A DNA stretch of 64,000 bases from Fragum whitleyi (taxonomy: Eukaryota; Mollusca; Bivalvia; Cardiida; Cardiidae), in NCBI GenBank assembly GCA_948146395.1, contig OX411552.1, positions 15,484,957 through 15,548,956 of the forward strand, read 5' to 3'. The notes beneath the pieces are model-generated. The model made no database searches, had not been told where the DNA came from, and saw only the letters and a program-made list of their open reading frames with translations. A program made the translations under genes and the position numbers. Positions 33,202 through 45,782 of this stretch are shown here, in pieces; the stretch's first letter is position 1; every line of letters starts with the position of its first letter.

Positions 33202-34490
33202 TTAACGTTAGAAACCTTGTTTGGAAGTAAAAAAAAAACGTGACAGGTCCCATCAGAACTTAGTATAACTGGATTGAACGTCAAAACGTTCTTAACAGAC
33301 CAATGGTTAACTCATGTGCGGGGTCAGATCACCGGGGTTCAGCAAACGGTTTTTACAAACGCTCGGTTACGGGTACATTTTCATTGTATCTTGATAGACA
33401 GTACGAAAGCGTAACACACATTTACACGACACTTGAATTTCAAGTCGAAACTGGCCAAATTTAACGGCGTGACACGTTTTTGTCTACCTTGGCTGCGGTC
33501 ACCGAGACCATAGTGTAATCCTAGGATACAATTTTATGTTATTAGGCCAATACAGGTTTCATTGCATGGTAAAATCTATCAATAACACTGAAAACGCACT
33601 TTTTCATGTAGTTGTAAAATAACATTCAACTTTTTTATTTGTGTGCCTACATTTCTCTAAAAGCGTTATATGATTCGCAAAAAATCAGCAACTGTAATAT
33701 CGATAAATGTTTCATGATTAATTTGGCCTGGTTTAGCAGGCCATAGGAAACAACCCTGTATCCTTGAAGTTGTCTTGGAAAAAGATAATGGTGTCAAAAA
33801 CGGAACAACGTGTGTAGTACGTAGCTTTTTTGTACTCATGCGCGCGCAAAAATAGGTCTAGCATACGTCATCAACTTTAGTGCAACACGAAGTGTTTTGT
33901 GTGTTCAACGCAGCGCTTGCATATCACTACGCGGTGCTAAAATCAAAGTACTGACAGTACCGAAGGCGAGGGAACTGAATAGACGAAACAACACATGAGG
34001 TCATTTTTCTGGGATATTACCTTGTCCTTATCATGTAAACCAGATATTTTCTTACTTACCACTGACAAAAGCATTGCTGTATTAAAGATAAATAGCCTTT
34101 TTATTTGATCTTGACGGATGACCTAACTAAGAGGGAAAAGAAGAAAATGCTACCAACTAAACTTTCTCCTTTATCCCTGATTTCATCTACCCATTCCGTA
34201 CATATTTTACTAACTCGCTCACAAATTGTATGTAATCTGCAACCCTTTACAATTTGGACCCGTCTAAACATTTGTTGTCTTGCAATGGATTAATCTAAAT
34301 TAGAAAAAAAATTATAGGCCTTGTCCCATCCTTAAACCCTGAAACAGATGACAAAATTTTAGACTGGCCAACTTCGAACAGGTTGCAGACATAAATCAAC
34401 ATGAGTGTAATTTGATATATATCGAGGTTAGAAATTAAAAAAATATACGGGTGTGAGAAAAGGGTGGACCATATTGTTGGGAAATGGAGA
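33202..34490. other. No gene seen
   Basis: The stretch 33280-33480 is less AT-rich than average but contains no recognised frame. The rest is unremarkable. Confidence 0.4.
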
Positions 34491-34495
34491 AATTT

Positions 34496-35084
34496 ACACT
34501 ACACTCATCAAAACTCCTAAGCGGCCACTTGCCTTTTTGGTCATAAATTATAAACGCCGCATGGTTTCAACTCGTTTTCGCTTGAATAATGTAGCAAAAT
34601 CATTTATGAAGTAAACAAGAGAAAACACAGTGAAATAATTCAACAAGAAATATTTTAAAATTAAACGAAAGTAGGAGTACCCTCGATTTTCAAAGTTAAC
34701 ATTGGTGGGTGGGGTATTTTTGACATTTCATTCAAGGATAAGGACTGTGTAGAACGTATTGGCATTTCTTATTAATTTTAGGAGTCCACAGGCGTTGTAC
34801 CACTGAAATTAGTATAAAAGATTGATAGGCGTTGCGTTTTTCGAGTTTCGAAAAAATCAAATTTCTCTTAAAAGTGTCAATTTTGTGACTTTTGAAACTG
34901 AGGGTACATGTATTTAATTCCGTATTTAGTACTTACTGATGCATAATTTTACAAAACAATTGGATAGGACGATTACTGATTGGCCACTTTTTCGAAAGAT
35001 AATGTTCACATTTCAAGATTAAAGCGGAAAATGTGTGAAAATGGAGAAAGGTAAGGTGGCCGCTTAGAAGTTTTGAGTAGTGTA
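34496..35084. mobile_element. MITE, ~590 bp, GGTGGGTGGGG family, copy 2
   Basis: Left end ATCAAAACTCCTAAGCGGCC, right end complemented CTCAAAACTTCTAAGCGGCC, both preceded by TACACTAC-like sequence. The centre TTGGTGGGTGGGGTA and GAGGGTACATG match the copy at 26298. No transposase frame. TA lies at both edges, which is compatible with a mariner-like target but not proof. Confidence 0.75.
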
Positions 35085-35840
35085 TCAATTTCCTGTGTTC
35101 CCAAAGTAAAATACAACTTCTTTATGGAATTCAATTCAATGTAAAAGAAAGAGCCGACGAGCTTGTGTCCCTAGAAAAACAGCATTACTTCGATTGTTAG
35201 ACAGAATGATCGAATGGATAAATTGACTGACTAGTAGCAATCCAATCAACTTAACTGAAATTATAAAATCGCGAGTTGCGCAAGTCTGCAAAGCGGTATC
35301 GGGCGTAATAATTTTTACCTTGGAAACTAGTTGTTTTGACGGACTTAGCGCTATATAGTGAGCATACCGTTCGACATTTTTCCTTTGAAGTGAGTTCGAT
35401 ATGTGGCTTACAATCCCTATAGGTAAATGGAATCCTTGGTTTCCCTCGCCTACAAAAAGCCTTGCTAAAAAGATAAAAAAATTGGAGTGCATGTCTTCAA
35501 ATATCACCTTGCCTCTTTATTAACCAGGCCTTCATCGCTTTTAGCGCTTTGATATGTCGTTGTTATAGTCGATGGGGTTTTTTTGTATTTTTATCTATGT
35601 TTTTTTTTTTCGAAAATAAAGCTATATCACTTACTCGTAACTAAATAATTATCTTGTTCATAAAACAACGAACTTACTTAAGACCAGAAAAAGCCATTGT
35701 TCAACTACTTATTGGTAATTGATCATAAATTCATATCATATCACTATTTGTACTTCTAAGTTCCGGAAACTAGTTTCGTAGATTTGATCCAGGTTCAGTA
35801 CCGCATCCCATTAAAGTTGTGATGTAGATTTAATTGTTTT
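35085..35840. other. No gene seen
   Basis: A 123-codon minus frame (35136-35507) has no recognised domain. Nothing else found. Confidence 0.4.
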
Positions 35841-35847
35841 AATATCT

Positions 35848-36150
35848 TTAACAAGAGCTGTCACTGTAAGATGACAATGCCCCCGACACCGCTTTGATTT
35901 TAAATTATGGCCAATCTATGTTGAAGGTCAAGGTCATCCAGGGGTCAAGGTCACCAAAGTATGTGCCTACAGAAAGGTAATGTACCAAGGAATGTTGTGG
36001 TAAAGTATGATGCGAATATGTTAAGTAATAAGGAAGTTATGGCCAATGTTAAAGTTTTTGGACGGAATGACGGACGGACGGACAGACGGACAGACGGACG
36101 GACGGACAAGTCAAATTTATGATGCCTCCCTATCGGGGGCATAATTAAAA
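35848..36150 (+). mobile_element. Tandem-type repeat with (GACG)n tract
   Basis: Head ACAAGAGCTGTCACTGTAAG, GGTCAAGGTCATCCAGGGGT, then TAAGGAAGTTATGGCC and a GGAC/GACA tetranucleotide tract at 36060-36108. The tail CCCTATCGGGGGCATAATT mirrors CAATGCCCCCGACA near the head. The GCCCCCGA / TCGGGGGC pair forms subterminal inverted repeats (35879 and 36132). Confidence 0.65.
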
Positions 36151-36930
36151 CAGTTTTATATGACCCAGAATTATATTCTGTGAAATATACTGCACGTGCC
36201 CACCTGTTCTGCACGTGAGCTTAGATATATTTAGTCCCAAATGCAAGTTCTGCAGAGCTTTTCGGAATAATTTTATTATCCAAAACGCAGAATATCCATT
36301 AATTTTCAATATATAATCTGAGAAAATTGCAAGATCCAAGTCTACCGTATTCAATTATGCAATGCAATCAAAACATCTTATCTTAACTTTGCATGATTGA
36401 ATAATTAAAAAGGAATAATTTCTCTATTATTTTCTATGATCTCTTATCTATGATGGCAAGCAGCGTGTGAAATCTGCATCCAATATGTGTATAGTCTTTG
36501 TGGTCCAACTGCATATATTTTATTCCAATATTTAAACAAGACGCAAATTTTGAATGTTCATTTGCCCCAAAATTTGCCATAACAATTAGAATGGTGAATC
36601 GTTGAATTGTTTTGTAGAAAAAGTAGATAAAGCAATTCCTTCCTTTCCCAAAATATTTCGTAAGCTTTTTCATAGAGTGTTTTGAAAAAAAAAACGGAAT
36701 CGTGTGGTTAAATAATGCTGAAGTTGGGAAATTAACCCCAAGTCTCACATGGACCTACAATATACTACGCCCATTTTTTCCATGGTCGATCGCAGGCGAA
36801 ATATAGTCATTTGTTTTGTTTGGTTTGCAAGTCATACGAGTCATATGGCTCCCACAAAATTCGCATAAGTGGAAGACAAATGTTTATTGTCACTTTGATT
36901 TTGTCAAATGTCGGATTAAAATTTACCGTT
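36151..36930. other. No gene seen
   Basis: AT-rich; the minus frame at 36434-36748 has no recognised domain. Confidence 0.45.
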
Positions 36931-37202
36931 GAGTAGTGATAGCGGATTAATCGATTATAATCGATAATCGGTTGGTTTGGGCTTCCAATTGTGATAATCG
37001 ACTAAGAAATTTCATAATCCTAACATTTAAATGAAAGCCATATATTTCTATTTTGTTCATGCTGAGCCATGGACCTGGTAGAAAAATCTGCAGGATGAGT
37101 CTCTGGTTTGTGAGGCGTGAGTCTTAACTAAACTGTTATATTCTTTTCTTCAAAGGAATGATACTGGGAGTGCTGAATTATTTTTAAGAAACGATGTATA
37201 GG

Positions 37203-37291
37203 ATAGACAACGAGTGCCGTGGTATATGGGAAATAGACACGAGCTTCAGCGAGTGTCTATTTTTCATATACCGTGGCACGAGATTGTCTAT
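37203..37291. repeat. 89-bp palindrome
   Basis: ATAGACAACGAGTGCCGTGG at the left pairs with CCGTGGCACGAGATTGTCTAT at the right; the arms meet near GAGCTTCAGCGAG. There are few mismatches. Confidence 0.88.
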
Positions 37292-37298
37292 CTGACTT

Positions 37299-37700
37299 AG
37301 ACCACGCTTTTCTAACAATGTCAGTAATTTAAACCCAGCTTTTCTAACAATGTCTGTAACTTAAACCCGAACATCTGTACAACGAAAACGAGTAAAACTC
37401 GCTGATATATTACTGTTATAATGCGTAATTATGCCGAAACTATATGTATGAATCTATTATCGTAACTTATTGCAGCTTTTTTTGCATGTATGTAGCTGTA
37501 GAAAGTCTTTTGGAAAAAGCGATCATATAATATTCGCGACACTTTCTTAAAATGACACGGCACACAGAATCTGTCAAGATTCACGTGCACGACACACTTT
37601 CATTGTATATCTGTAAAATCAATGCTAGGAGTTGTATCTGTGATTTATATTTTTGAAATACTGCTCTCTGATTGGCCAATTCGCTTCAAGCGTGGTCTAA
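37299..37700. mobile_element. ~400-bp segment with TTAGACCACGCTT inverted ends
   Basis: TTAGACCACGCTT at 37299-37311 and its exact complement at 37688-37700. Just inside the left end a 38-bp motif (CTTTTCTAACAATGTC) is tandemly doubled. It may be a small element nested in the hAT-like one, or its subterminal part together with the palindrome. Confidence 0.55.
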
Positions 37701-37783
37701 TATACAATCCGCGTCATTAGATGATTTTCTCTTCCACCTAAAAAATGATTATCGATTGTGATTTTAAAGCGATTGCAACACTA

Positions 37784-38689
37784 ACGACGAGGAGGTCCGA
37801 CAGCCCAATACGATACCTCTGATCTGACTGGACTGGGCGTGAAACGTAGTAGAAGAGTCAGCTTAAGTTTTGTTTCAAGATCTTCAACGGGAATACATGT
37901 GCTCTCGTTATGTTTGTTAAGAACATACGTGAAACCAAAGAGATCGAGCCAAAACGTATCAGTTCGTGATCGTAGAAAAAGCGTTGCTGAATTGTCGAAA
38001 GAACACAAACATCGCAATTGAAGTGACCGCGTGTTGGAAACATGATACAAGTCATCGCTTTTCGACCAATAGTCGTTAGTGCGGATTATTACAAGATGAA
38101 GTCACAGCAATTAAATAGCAAACTGACGCTTGAAAGACAGGGTTTGAGCCATCCAGTTCCAGTCTTCCTATATGTCCTAATATCTGTTGTAGGTTATGGC
38201 CGTATCATTAGTTTTCCCATTATATAGTTGAAATGTCCTAACTTCTTCCAAAATGTCTGATGTAAGTTATGGCCATATCCAGTTTCGCTGTTCTTATGCC
38301 TCCTTCTTTATTACCTCTGCAGGATCTGAAAATTCTCGATTTCACAGAAAAGTAATGAAACAAATTTAAAATTGATTCGATTGTCCTTACTTGAATACTT
38401 AATTTGGGTGAAAGGGGGAGAAATTATCAGTTATCAGTGTGCATCATCGTAAATTGGTCTGCGTCGATACGTAATAAGTTCGTACTAAAGACGCGTATTT
38501 ACCGTGGTATTATCCCACTAATGTGGCAAAATGATACAATTTTTACAAAATTACTCGGTGGTGACGTTTATTTGGCTACGACTAGTCCCGATGTGATAAG
38601 CTTTGAGAGTCGCCGTAAACTTGCGGTTTTATCAGATATAGAGAATAGTCGTTTGTTTCAGTGTAAGATCGATAAATCTCTAATTGAGT
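37784..38689. other. No gene seen
   Basis: Several short frames with no recognised domain. Confidence 0.4.
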
Positions 38690-38754
38690 GAACAACAAAA
38701 GCTTTATTTTCACGAGTGGCAATGCCACGAGGGAAAATAAAGCTTAAGTTGTTC
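38690..38754. mobile_element. Foldback element, GTGAACAACAAAAGC family, copy 2
   Basis: GAACAACAAAAGCTTTATTT with GAGTGGC pairs with GCCACGAGG then AAAATAAAGCTTAAGTTGTTC. It is followed by a second small inverted pair (GATTGG..CCAATC, 38786-38815). Confidence 0.82.
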
Positions 38755-38829
38755 GCGAAATATAATTACATTTTTTTCGTGTAAGATTGGTCAATCTTCC
38801 AATGCTTCGCCAATCGTGTAGGCCTTTAT

Positions 38830-39795
38830 ATGGCTTTGTTATTAACTCAGTAAACAATATAGATCTTTCATTGACATAAACGATCTCAATCGAAACTCAA
38901 TCGTATTTGGTTATATTTGTTTACCCTGTTCTATGTTATGTTATGTTTGTTTGTTTGTTTTCAAAGTTTAATCGTGGTATTATACCAACTAGAGTTTTAG
39001 GCATAAGACCATTCTTGATATCATGTTAACCAATTAGTTCACATGATGTCGTAAGGTGTATTACACCAAAAAGCAGATGACGCGCTACTTCGATTTACCC
39101 CGGAACTTTTCCAGTAGGTCAAAAATCTATTGCTCGTGGAAATTGATATCCATTTGATAATACTAGATAAGGACGAAATAAAAATAATTTATGGAAATGA
39201 TGTAGTTACAGATGTACAGGAACAAATTGTTTATATTTGTAATGTTTATCGTGAGTGATAAAATAATTATAGAAATTTAATGTACAAGTGCATATGTTAT
39301 GTCGATTTTATACGTAATATGATTGATGGAGAAGGGAAGATCCTCGGTTTTGTAACTTGGTAGGTGACCCCGAGCTAAAGATAGAGGAAGTATCTTGGAT
39401 TTTAAATCAAAGTGTTTCAATAATTGAAGCAAAAACCCTATGTTTTTGGTAATAATTTGAATCGGCTCCACGAAACGATTCGAATGAGTTCACACAACAT
39501 AGGGTTTCATTAAAAAAAAATAAAAAAAATAATCTGGCTTTACCACTCTTAACTGTTCCTTGATATTTTTTCTAAACTCAGTGATTTAGATTATTTAGTT
39601 AGTTCATTTAAGAAATAGATTAATTTCAATAATTGACAATGAAAAGCAAAATCTCATTGTATCCGCGCAAATACAGTTGACCAAATTTGGTGATACATTT
39701 CGAGAGCCCAAGTACTTATCGTAAGTAGGTTTCACAATAAACTAAGTGTGCTTTTCTAATAATCTAAATGGGATGACAAAAATGGAGGGTCGAAA
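38830..39795. other. No gene seen
   Basis: A short GTTT repeat near 38943-38960; otherwise AT-rich with nothing recognised. Confidence 0.5.
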
Positions 39796-39798
39796 AGC

Positions 39799-39906
39799 GT
39801 GTACTGGTAGTATGGTGTGAGAAATACAAGGTCTCCACGGTATGGTGCTCCAGTTTCTGTGGTTGTAAAATCGGCGTTTAACCCGATTAAGTCAATCGAG
39901 ATCCAA
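39799..39906 (+). mobile_element. SINE 3' half, main family
   Basis: GTACTGGTAGTATGGTGTGA, then GGTGCTCCAGTTTCTGTGG and AATCGGCGTTTAACCC. The head is missing. Confidence 0.65.
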
Positions 39907-40033
39907 TAAATCAATTTTTTTTAACTTTTTCTCGCAAACTTCCATCAAATGTCGTCTATTCTGTCACGAGGACGAAAATTTTAACACACGTTTGGAACGA
40001 ACGTTTGGTGTTTGTGTTCGTCTGTCTGTAGAA

Positions 40034-40245
40034 CCAAACAATCGGGAACCCTCGGGAATAATAGGGGGCAGCAATGAAAGCACGTCGTTTTGCACGTGGG
40101 TTTACATGACGTCACAAACATTACTGAAGATGACGCTGCGAAAATAAAGGAAATATAAAAACTAGACATTTTATAGTTTGCTAACAAAACGCTGTTTTTA
40201 ACTGCATTTTGTTTTCAAATTTTAAAATACCAAAACGATCTCAAC
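40034..40245. mobile_element. Repeat with TGACGTCA, second copy
   Basis: AATCGGGAACCCTCGGGAAT, then CATGACGTCACAAACATTAC, then TTAACTGCATTTTGTTTTCA, parallel to 31616-31845. Only one shortened 59-bp unit is present. Confidence 0.75.
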
Positions 40246-41053
40246 AGACGATCGGATTGCATAGGAATTTGTTTGTCTTCGGACGTATTGACCAAATTAC
40301 TACTAAAAGCCGAATTGACCAAATATAAAATGACCAAAAATTATTACACTTCCGTCTAGGGTACTTTCCAGTTAACTCCGAGCGGTGTTCCGAATGTAGT
40401 ACCAAGCCATCTTCAACTTAGTCGTGGTTTGGTTTTTTCACCAGAATTGATTTATCAAAGTAGCTAGCAAGTATGTTTCTTTCGTAAGCCCAACACGTGT
40501 TATGTTTACAATTGACCAGGTGGTTTCCTCAAATTATTTGGTGAGATAAAATTAATGTGGCATTTTTATTTCGTTTTTGGTGTGATTATTTTCTTTTTCA
40601 TCATTGGTGGCTTCTTTTAAAATTGAAAGTGATTCGTCTGCAGTATGTCTGACCTTGTAATACATATGGGACACTTGTTTGTTTCAATGTTTCAGATCAA
40701 TTTACTTATCATTTACGGAACTACCAAAGCTATATTTAACAAGTGGCAATGCAAAAACGAGACGAAAAGCGAAATTTTAAGTACAAATTCTGATTTTGCG
40801 CGTGTTTGCAAGGCAACGTAATGAAGTCTTTTTAAAAAAACGCGTTTCATTCGTTAAATAGATTGATATATACGATTTTTTTTTTATTTATTTATTTTTT
40901 TTTATTTAAGTTTTTGATTTGGAGATTAGATCACCAAAATCTACCATCATTTCTCGATAATACGCCGTAAAGCATTTTTAGCATAAGATGTAAATGTAAT
41001 TGCTCTAACTGAGAGTCCTGTTTTTGTTCAGCACTTGTTAATATGAACATGGA
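40246..41053. other. No gene seen
   Basis: AT-rich with a T/A-rich tract at 40877-40912; nothing recognised. Confidence 0.45.
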
Positions 41054-41057
41054 TTAA

Positions 41058-41478
41058 GGTGGCAATGGACAGCGGCCTCCCGACTCTGTAAACCGGAAGT
41101 GTTTTTTGTTTATTTCACGACTGTTTTTGCGCGTTGTTTTAAAAGACCGGTATTATTAAGATTCTTCTTATGGAAATTACGCAAAATAATGATGGTAAAA
41201 TTTCATCATTAGGCTACTTTTCAAAATTTGATTTGCATTGAATGACTTGAACATTGAATTAAACAATAAAAGTACGTTATAAGTGCCATTCAATTAAGAT
41301 GGGATACTATCAAATAACATTAAACTTTCTTATTTGCATGGAAAGGTATGCTGAATATTTTTCCAAATAAAGTAAAAACATGGTTTTTAAACGTATCTGG
41401 AAATAAGAAAAAAATCATTGGGTAATGTCTTCAAAAATTCATTGGGCGGAATAATGACTCCATGTGTCCATTGCTACG
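41058..41478. mobile_element. 421-bp element bounded by TTAA
   Basis: TTAA stands at 41054-41057 and 41479-41482. The ends GGTGGCAATGGACA and, complemented, CGTAGCAATGGACA agree at 12 of 14 positions. A piggyBac-type MITE is possible; in AT-rich DNA TTAA on both sides could also be chance. Confidence 0.5.
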
Positions 41479-41482
41479 TTAA

Positions 41483-42930
41483 AGAGGCTTATGATGGATC
41501 TACAAAGATTTTTTCTCTGAAAATGCCAACAAAAAACGACTAAGGCAATTCTTTTCAGAAACAGGGGACCTAATTGAAAATTTTGTAATGACTGTCTCAT
41601 TTAATTTCCTTTGAAAAAAAAAAATACTGCAAGGGAGTCTAGCAGTCAGACTACAATAATCCATAAAACACTAAGTTTATCGTCGATGTTTATCAGGTAA
41701 CTACAGCTTTACGAAGTTTTAGAGGGAAAACGACTATATGCTCAAAATATGTGGTCTTCCTTACCATTTTAGAATAACACGTTTGTGTTATACAAATCTT
41801 AAGGCAACGCTCTTTGACTTGTTAAAGCAAACGGTAAACTAAAATATATAAACTAGTATTTATAAGCAAAATGTGCACGTGCTGAGCCCATTTCACCTGT
41901 GATAATGAGGGTTTGATTTCAATTGAAAGGCTGATAAGCATTGTTTGTATATACGTGCTGATAATATTGTAACAATATACAACTATTATTCATAGATATG
42001 GGGATATCGGCTTTTTTGCGTTTTAATCATCTCTTACAATAAGTTCCGAAGACTACTTCTGATATATTTTCATTGAATGTAACATGTTATTGTTGATGTA
42101 TTTCAATAATCCAAATAAGCTGGTCGAAAATAATTTCATTTTTGTAAACTGTGAATTTATATAAAAAGTAAAAAAATAAGTTAAGTTCCGGCCCATTTAT
42201 TATTAGTAAGATATGGTTACTGGTATCTTCGGTAACCAAGTGTCATCCCATTGCATAAACTCCATTAATCGACCCTGTAGCAAGTGTTAAATTTTTCTTG
42301 TTCTCATTATCAATTCATCTTGCAATTTGATTTCAATTTTTGTGAGGAATATTTATATAATTTTTGTCTACATAACCTATCTTTGCTTTTCTAAAAATCA
42401 TTCAAAATTCAAATTGCCCTATCGAATCTGTCTTTGCTGACAGACAACTTCGAAATAATCAACGTCATAAGGAATATATTTCGCTCGCATTGTCCCCTAT
42501 TTCACAAGGAAAGTTTTTCCAAGCTTTAGACGATTTATAACTAAACATTTCCGAAACATTTAGCCTATCTGGTATCTCTTACCGGTCTTCGCTGTATTTT
42601 GTAATTTTGTTACAAACTCTTATCAAAATGGTGAATATCGCACAGTCTTGCTACATCACATTTGTTTAAGCACATGGAATTTCCATAGTATATTTAATAT
42701 CAGAAATATTCAAATCGGTCTCTTTTTAGAAGAGTAGCGTTTCGTTATGACCATTTTGATTAGCTAATTAAGATATATACAATGACCATAAATATTCATA
42801 GAAACGACGTTTAGTTAGCGTATTGTTCCAGGGGTAACGAATGGAGAGTAACGTAATGCATTACGCCTTTGCTCCGAGCATGGGTCTCTGAAATAAAAAA
42901 AAAATCTGGTAAATGTCAGTGTTCCAGTTT
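41483..42930. other. No gene seen
   Basis: AT-rich; no recognised frame or element. Confidence 0.5.
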
Positions 42931-42931
42931 T

Positions 42932-42973
42932 GTTGTTGTTGTTGTTGTTGTTGTTGTTTGTTTTTTGTTTTTT
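42932..42973. repeat. TTG microsatellite
   Basis: About nine TTG repeats followed by a T-rich tract. Confidence 0.95.
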
Positions 42974-43735
42974 TCGTGAGTCTGTACTTGTGAGTCAGAG
43001 CACAGGTTTTGGCTTGGTTGCGATCTTATGGATTTTGAGAAAGATACAGACGCTGAACTGACGAAGAATTTACGGGTTTTTTTTATTTCTTTTACAAACA
43101 TTTGCAAATGTTTGGGTGATTCTCGGTATTTGAGCCTGCATTAATCTATTACAAAATATGGCAGAATTTTAATCTGATCTTTTGATTTATGGTGTACTAG
43201 GTACTACCGTGCAATACTTCAGAATTATATTTTTTTCTAATTTGGTATTAAAAAGCAAATTAACAAATATTTTTACTCTTTTTGAGATATGTTTCTATAG
43301 GAACTCTTTTCACAAGAATACACACTTGTGCACTCATTAAAAACTTATATGTTTATTCATTTATTTTTATTCATCTGAATTATGTATCCATTTATTTGTT
43401 TATTAACAATTTTTCAGCCAATTAGAAAGCAGGACAGTTTGGGAGAGCACTAAATTGTTTCGTTTAATGTAATAGCTTGTAATAACTGAATTAAGGGAGA
43501 TGTGAGTTTTGCAGTTGAAGTAACTCATATGTCAGTCTATCTATATTTATTGTATAATCAGGGTGTTAGCCTCAGACATATCGCTTGATGGGGGAAAATA
43601 ATCTGCTTGAAATGAGCAGATTTTTGTCGACTGGAATGCAAAACAATCAAACTATAAACAATCACTACTCAACACTTTCCGGCATAATTACTTAGTTTTC
43701 CGAATTTTATGTTGTATTTATGTAGTATGGGTTTA
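42974..43735. other. No gene seen
   Basis: A short hairpin AATCTGCT...AGCAGATT near 43601-43623; otherwise nothing. Confidence 0.45.
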
Positions 43736-43739
43736 TACT

Positions 43740-43845
43740 AATGTCACAAAAAAATCTGCGACGCCGATACGTCGGCGATTCCTATTTTGCATCGGTCTAT
43801 TAGTAAAAAAATAGAGTCGGCCGGACGCCGGCTACATAAGGACAG
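43740..43845. other. CpG-rich flank left of the RNase H LINE
   Basis: The stretch stands out by CpG content (GCGACGCCGATACGTCGGCG, GTCGGCCGGACGCCGGC). It includes the hairpin CGCCGA-TACG-TCGGCG. Similar CpG-rich sequence with hairpin CGGCGA-TGAG-TCGCCG follows the LINE at 46755. Confidence 0.6.
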
Positions 43846-45769
43846 GTTATTATTTTGCAATCACGTAAAACAAAAATGGAAACAAACTATGGAATCTCAC
43901 CAAACAGCTCAATGATGAAAAAAGCCAAGGAACCAAAAAAGTAATAAAATCTGATAACATTCTTACAACTGGAAAACATGCTGCAAATCTGATTATAAAA
44001 TCGCTGGTTGAAGATGGTAACATGGACATTCCCGCTGCAAAAAAAATTAGAGGCAAAGATAGAAAAAGAAAAAGCTGAAATTGATGCTGAATCTAACACA
44101 GACGGACTCATTGATGCTCCATTTACTACTTAAGAGTTAAACAATGCCCTTAAGATGCTTAAAAAGAAAAAGTCTCCTGGAAAGGATGGAATTACAAACG
44201 AAATGCTAATCAATCTAGGCCTAAAATCCAAGCAAAAGCTATTAAAGATTTATAATTGCAGCTGGAAGAGAGGCGATATTCCCCAAATATGGAAAGATGC
44301 CCTAATATGCCCAATCCCGAAACCAGGTAAAGACAAACTTTACCCAAAAAGCTACAGACCAATCAGCCTCCTTAGCACGGTCGGAAAACTACTTGAAAGA
44401 ATGATTTATATCAGACTCACATGGTTCCTTGAAAAAAAAAACTAGATTATTGCTGATGAACAAGCAGGTTTCTGAAAATGTAGACCAACAGAAGACCAAT
44501 TATCATACATCACCCAAGAGATAGAAGATGGGTTCCAAAACAACAAACATATCCTCATGGTATGGGTAGATTTGAAAAGTGCCTTTGACCGCATATGGAA
44601 AGATGGACTATGCCTTAAACTAGCAAAATACAACATACAAGGCAAAATTTTCATTGGATTAAAAATCTCCTTCTAGACAGAACGGCTAGAGTCCAGGTAG
44701 ACAATACCTTCAGTAAAAAACAGAAATTCAAAAATGGTGTTCCCCAAGGAGGGGTTCTTGCTCCCACCCTATTTCTTCTTTTCATAAACGATCTTGTATT
44801 ACAGCTGCCAAGACATGTAAAGGCAGCATTATTTGCAGATGACCTAGCTGTTTGGTGTACAGAAGAACATATTGGAACTGCTCAAGTAAGAATGCAAAAC
44901 TTTCTACAACAACTTGAACAATAGACCAACAAATGGCTCATGACGGTAAATGAAAGCAAACAAATTACACAATATTTACACCCTCAACAAAGGAACAAAA
45001 AGTTCAACTCAACTATAATAACAAACGACTTAATGAAAATGAAAATCCAAAGTACCTTGGAATAACAATAGAGAAAAAAGCTGACATGGAGACAACAAGT
45101 GACCAACTCAACAACAAGAGTAGAAAAAAGACTTGGAATTGTGCGAAAACTAGCCGGAACCAACTGGGGTGCAAACCACACATTTCTGAAGAGAGTCTAC
45201 ATTGGAAGGATAAGACCTGTTCTTCAATATGGAGCAAGCTCATGGGGTAACACAGCCAAAACAAATGCTCAGAAAATTGACAAAGTGCAAAACAAAGCAA
45301 TGAGAGTTATGACAGGTGGAATGAAAACAACAGCAATCAATGACTTAGAAAGTATTACTGGTTTGCAGTCACTTCAAGACAGAAGAAAAGAAAAATCTCT
45401 GATACAAACAGAAAAATTTAAACGCCTCATCAACCATCCCATGCACAATCGTGTACAAAATCTTTCAAAGAGTCGACTTAAGCGCCCCAGTCCTATTAGT
45501 GCATCACATGAACTTACAAGAAATTTACTTCAGAACAAATTACCACCACCAGCAGATATAAAGATACAGAGCCCCTTTCCACCCCACACAGAAAACCCAA
45601 CCTTTAAGATCACCACAGAAATCCAAGGAATCAAAACAGAAAGGAAATGACTGACACAAATTTAAGGATATCAACATTAGAACATATAAAAAAATACTTC
45701 CCATCTGAATCCTGGATCCATGTATACACTGATGGATCTGCATCTAATGCTACAGAAAACGGGGGTGGT

Positions 45770-45782
45770 GGAATACTTATTT
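45770..45782. repeat. Target-site duplication, left copy
   Basis: GGAATACTTATTT, repeated exactly at 45935-45947 on the other side of the SINE. Confidence 0.95.

Larger units (their letters stand above)
36934..37783. mobile_element. hAT-like non-autonomous element
   Basis: The left end TAGTGATAGCGGATTAATCG then ATTATAATCGATAATCG, and the right end (complement) TAGTGTTGCAATCGC...CACAATCGATAATC. Ends of the form TAGTG..GC.., followed by ATCGATTA-rich sequence, are common in animal hAT elements. The 8-base flanks (CCGTTGAG, ACGACGAG) agree at five positions only, so the target duplication is doubtful. Inside lie a large palindrome and another inverted-repeat pair. Confidence 0.5.
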
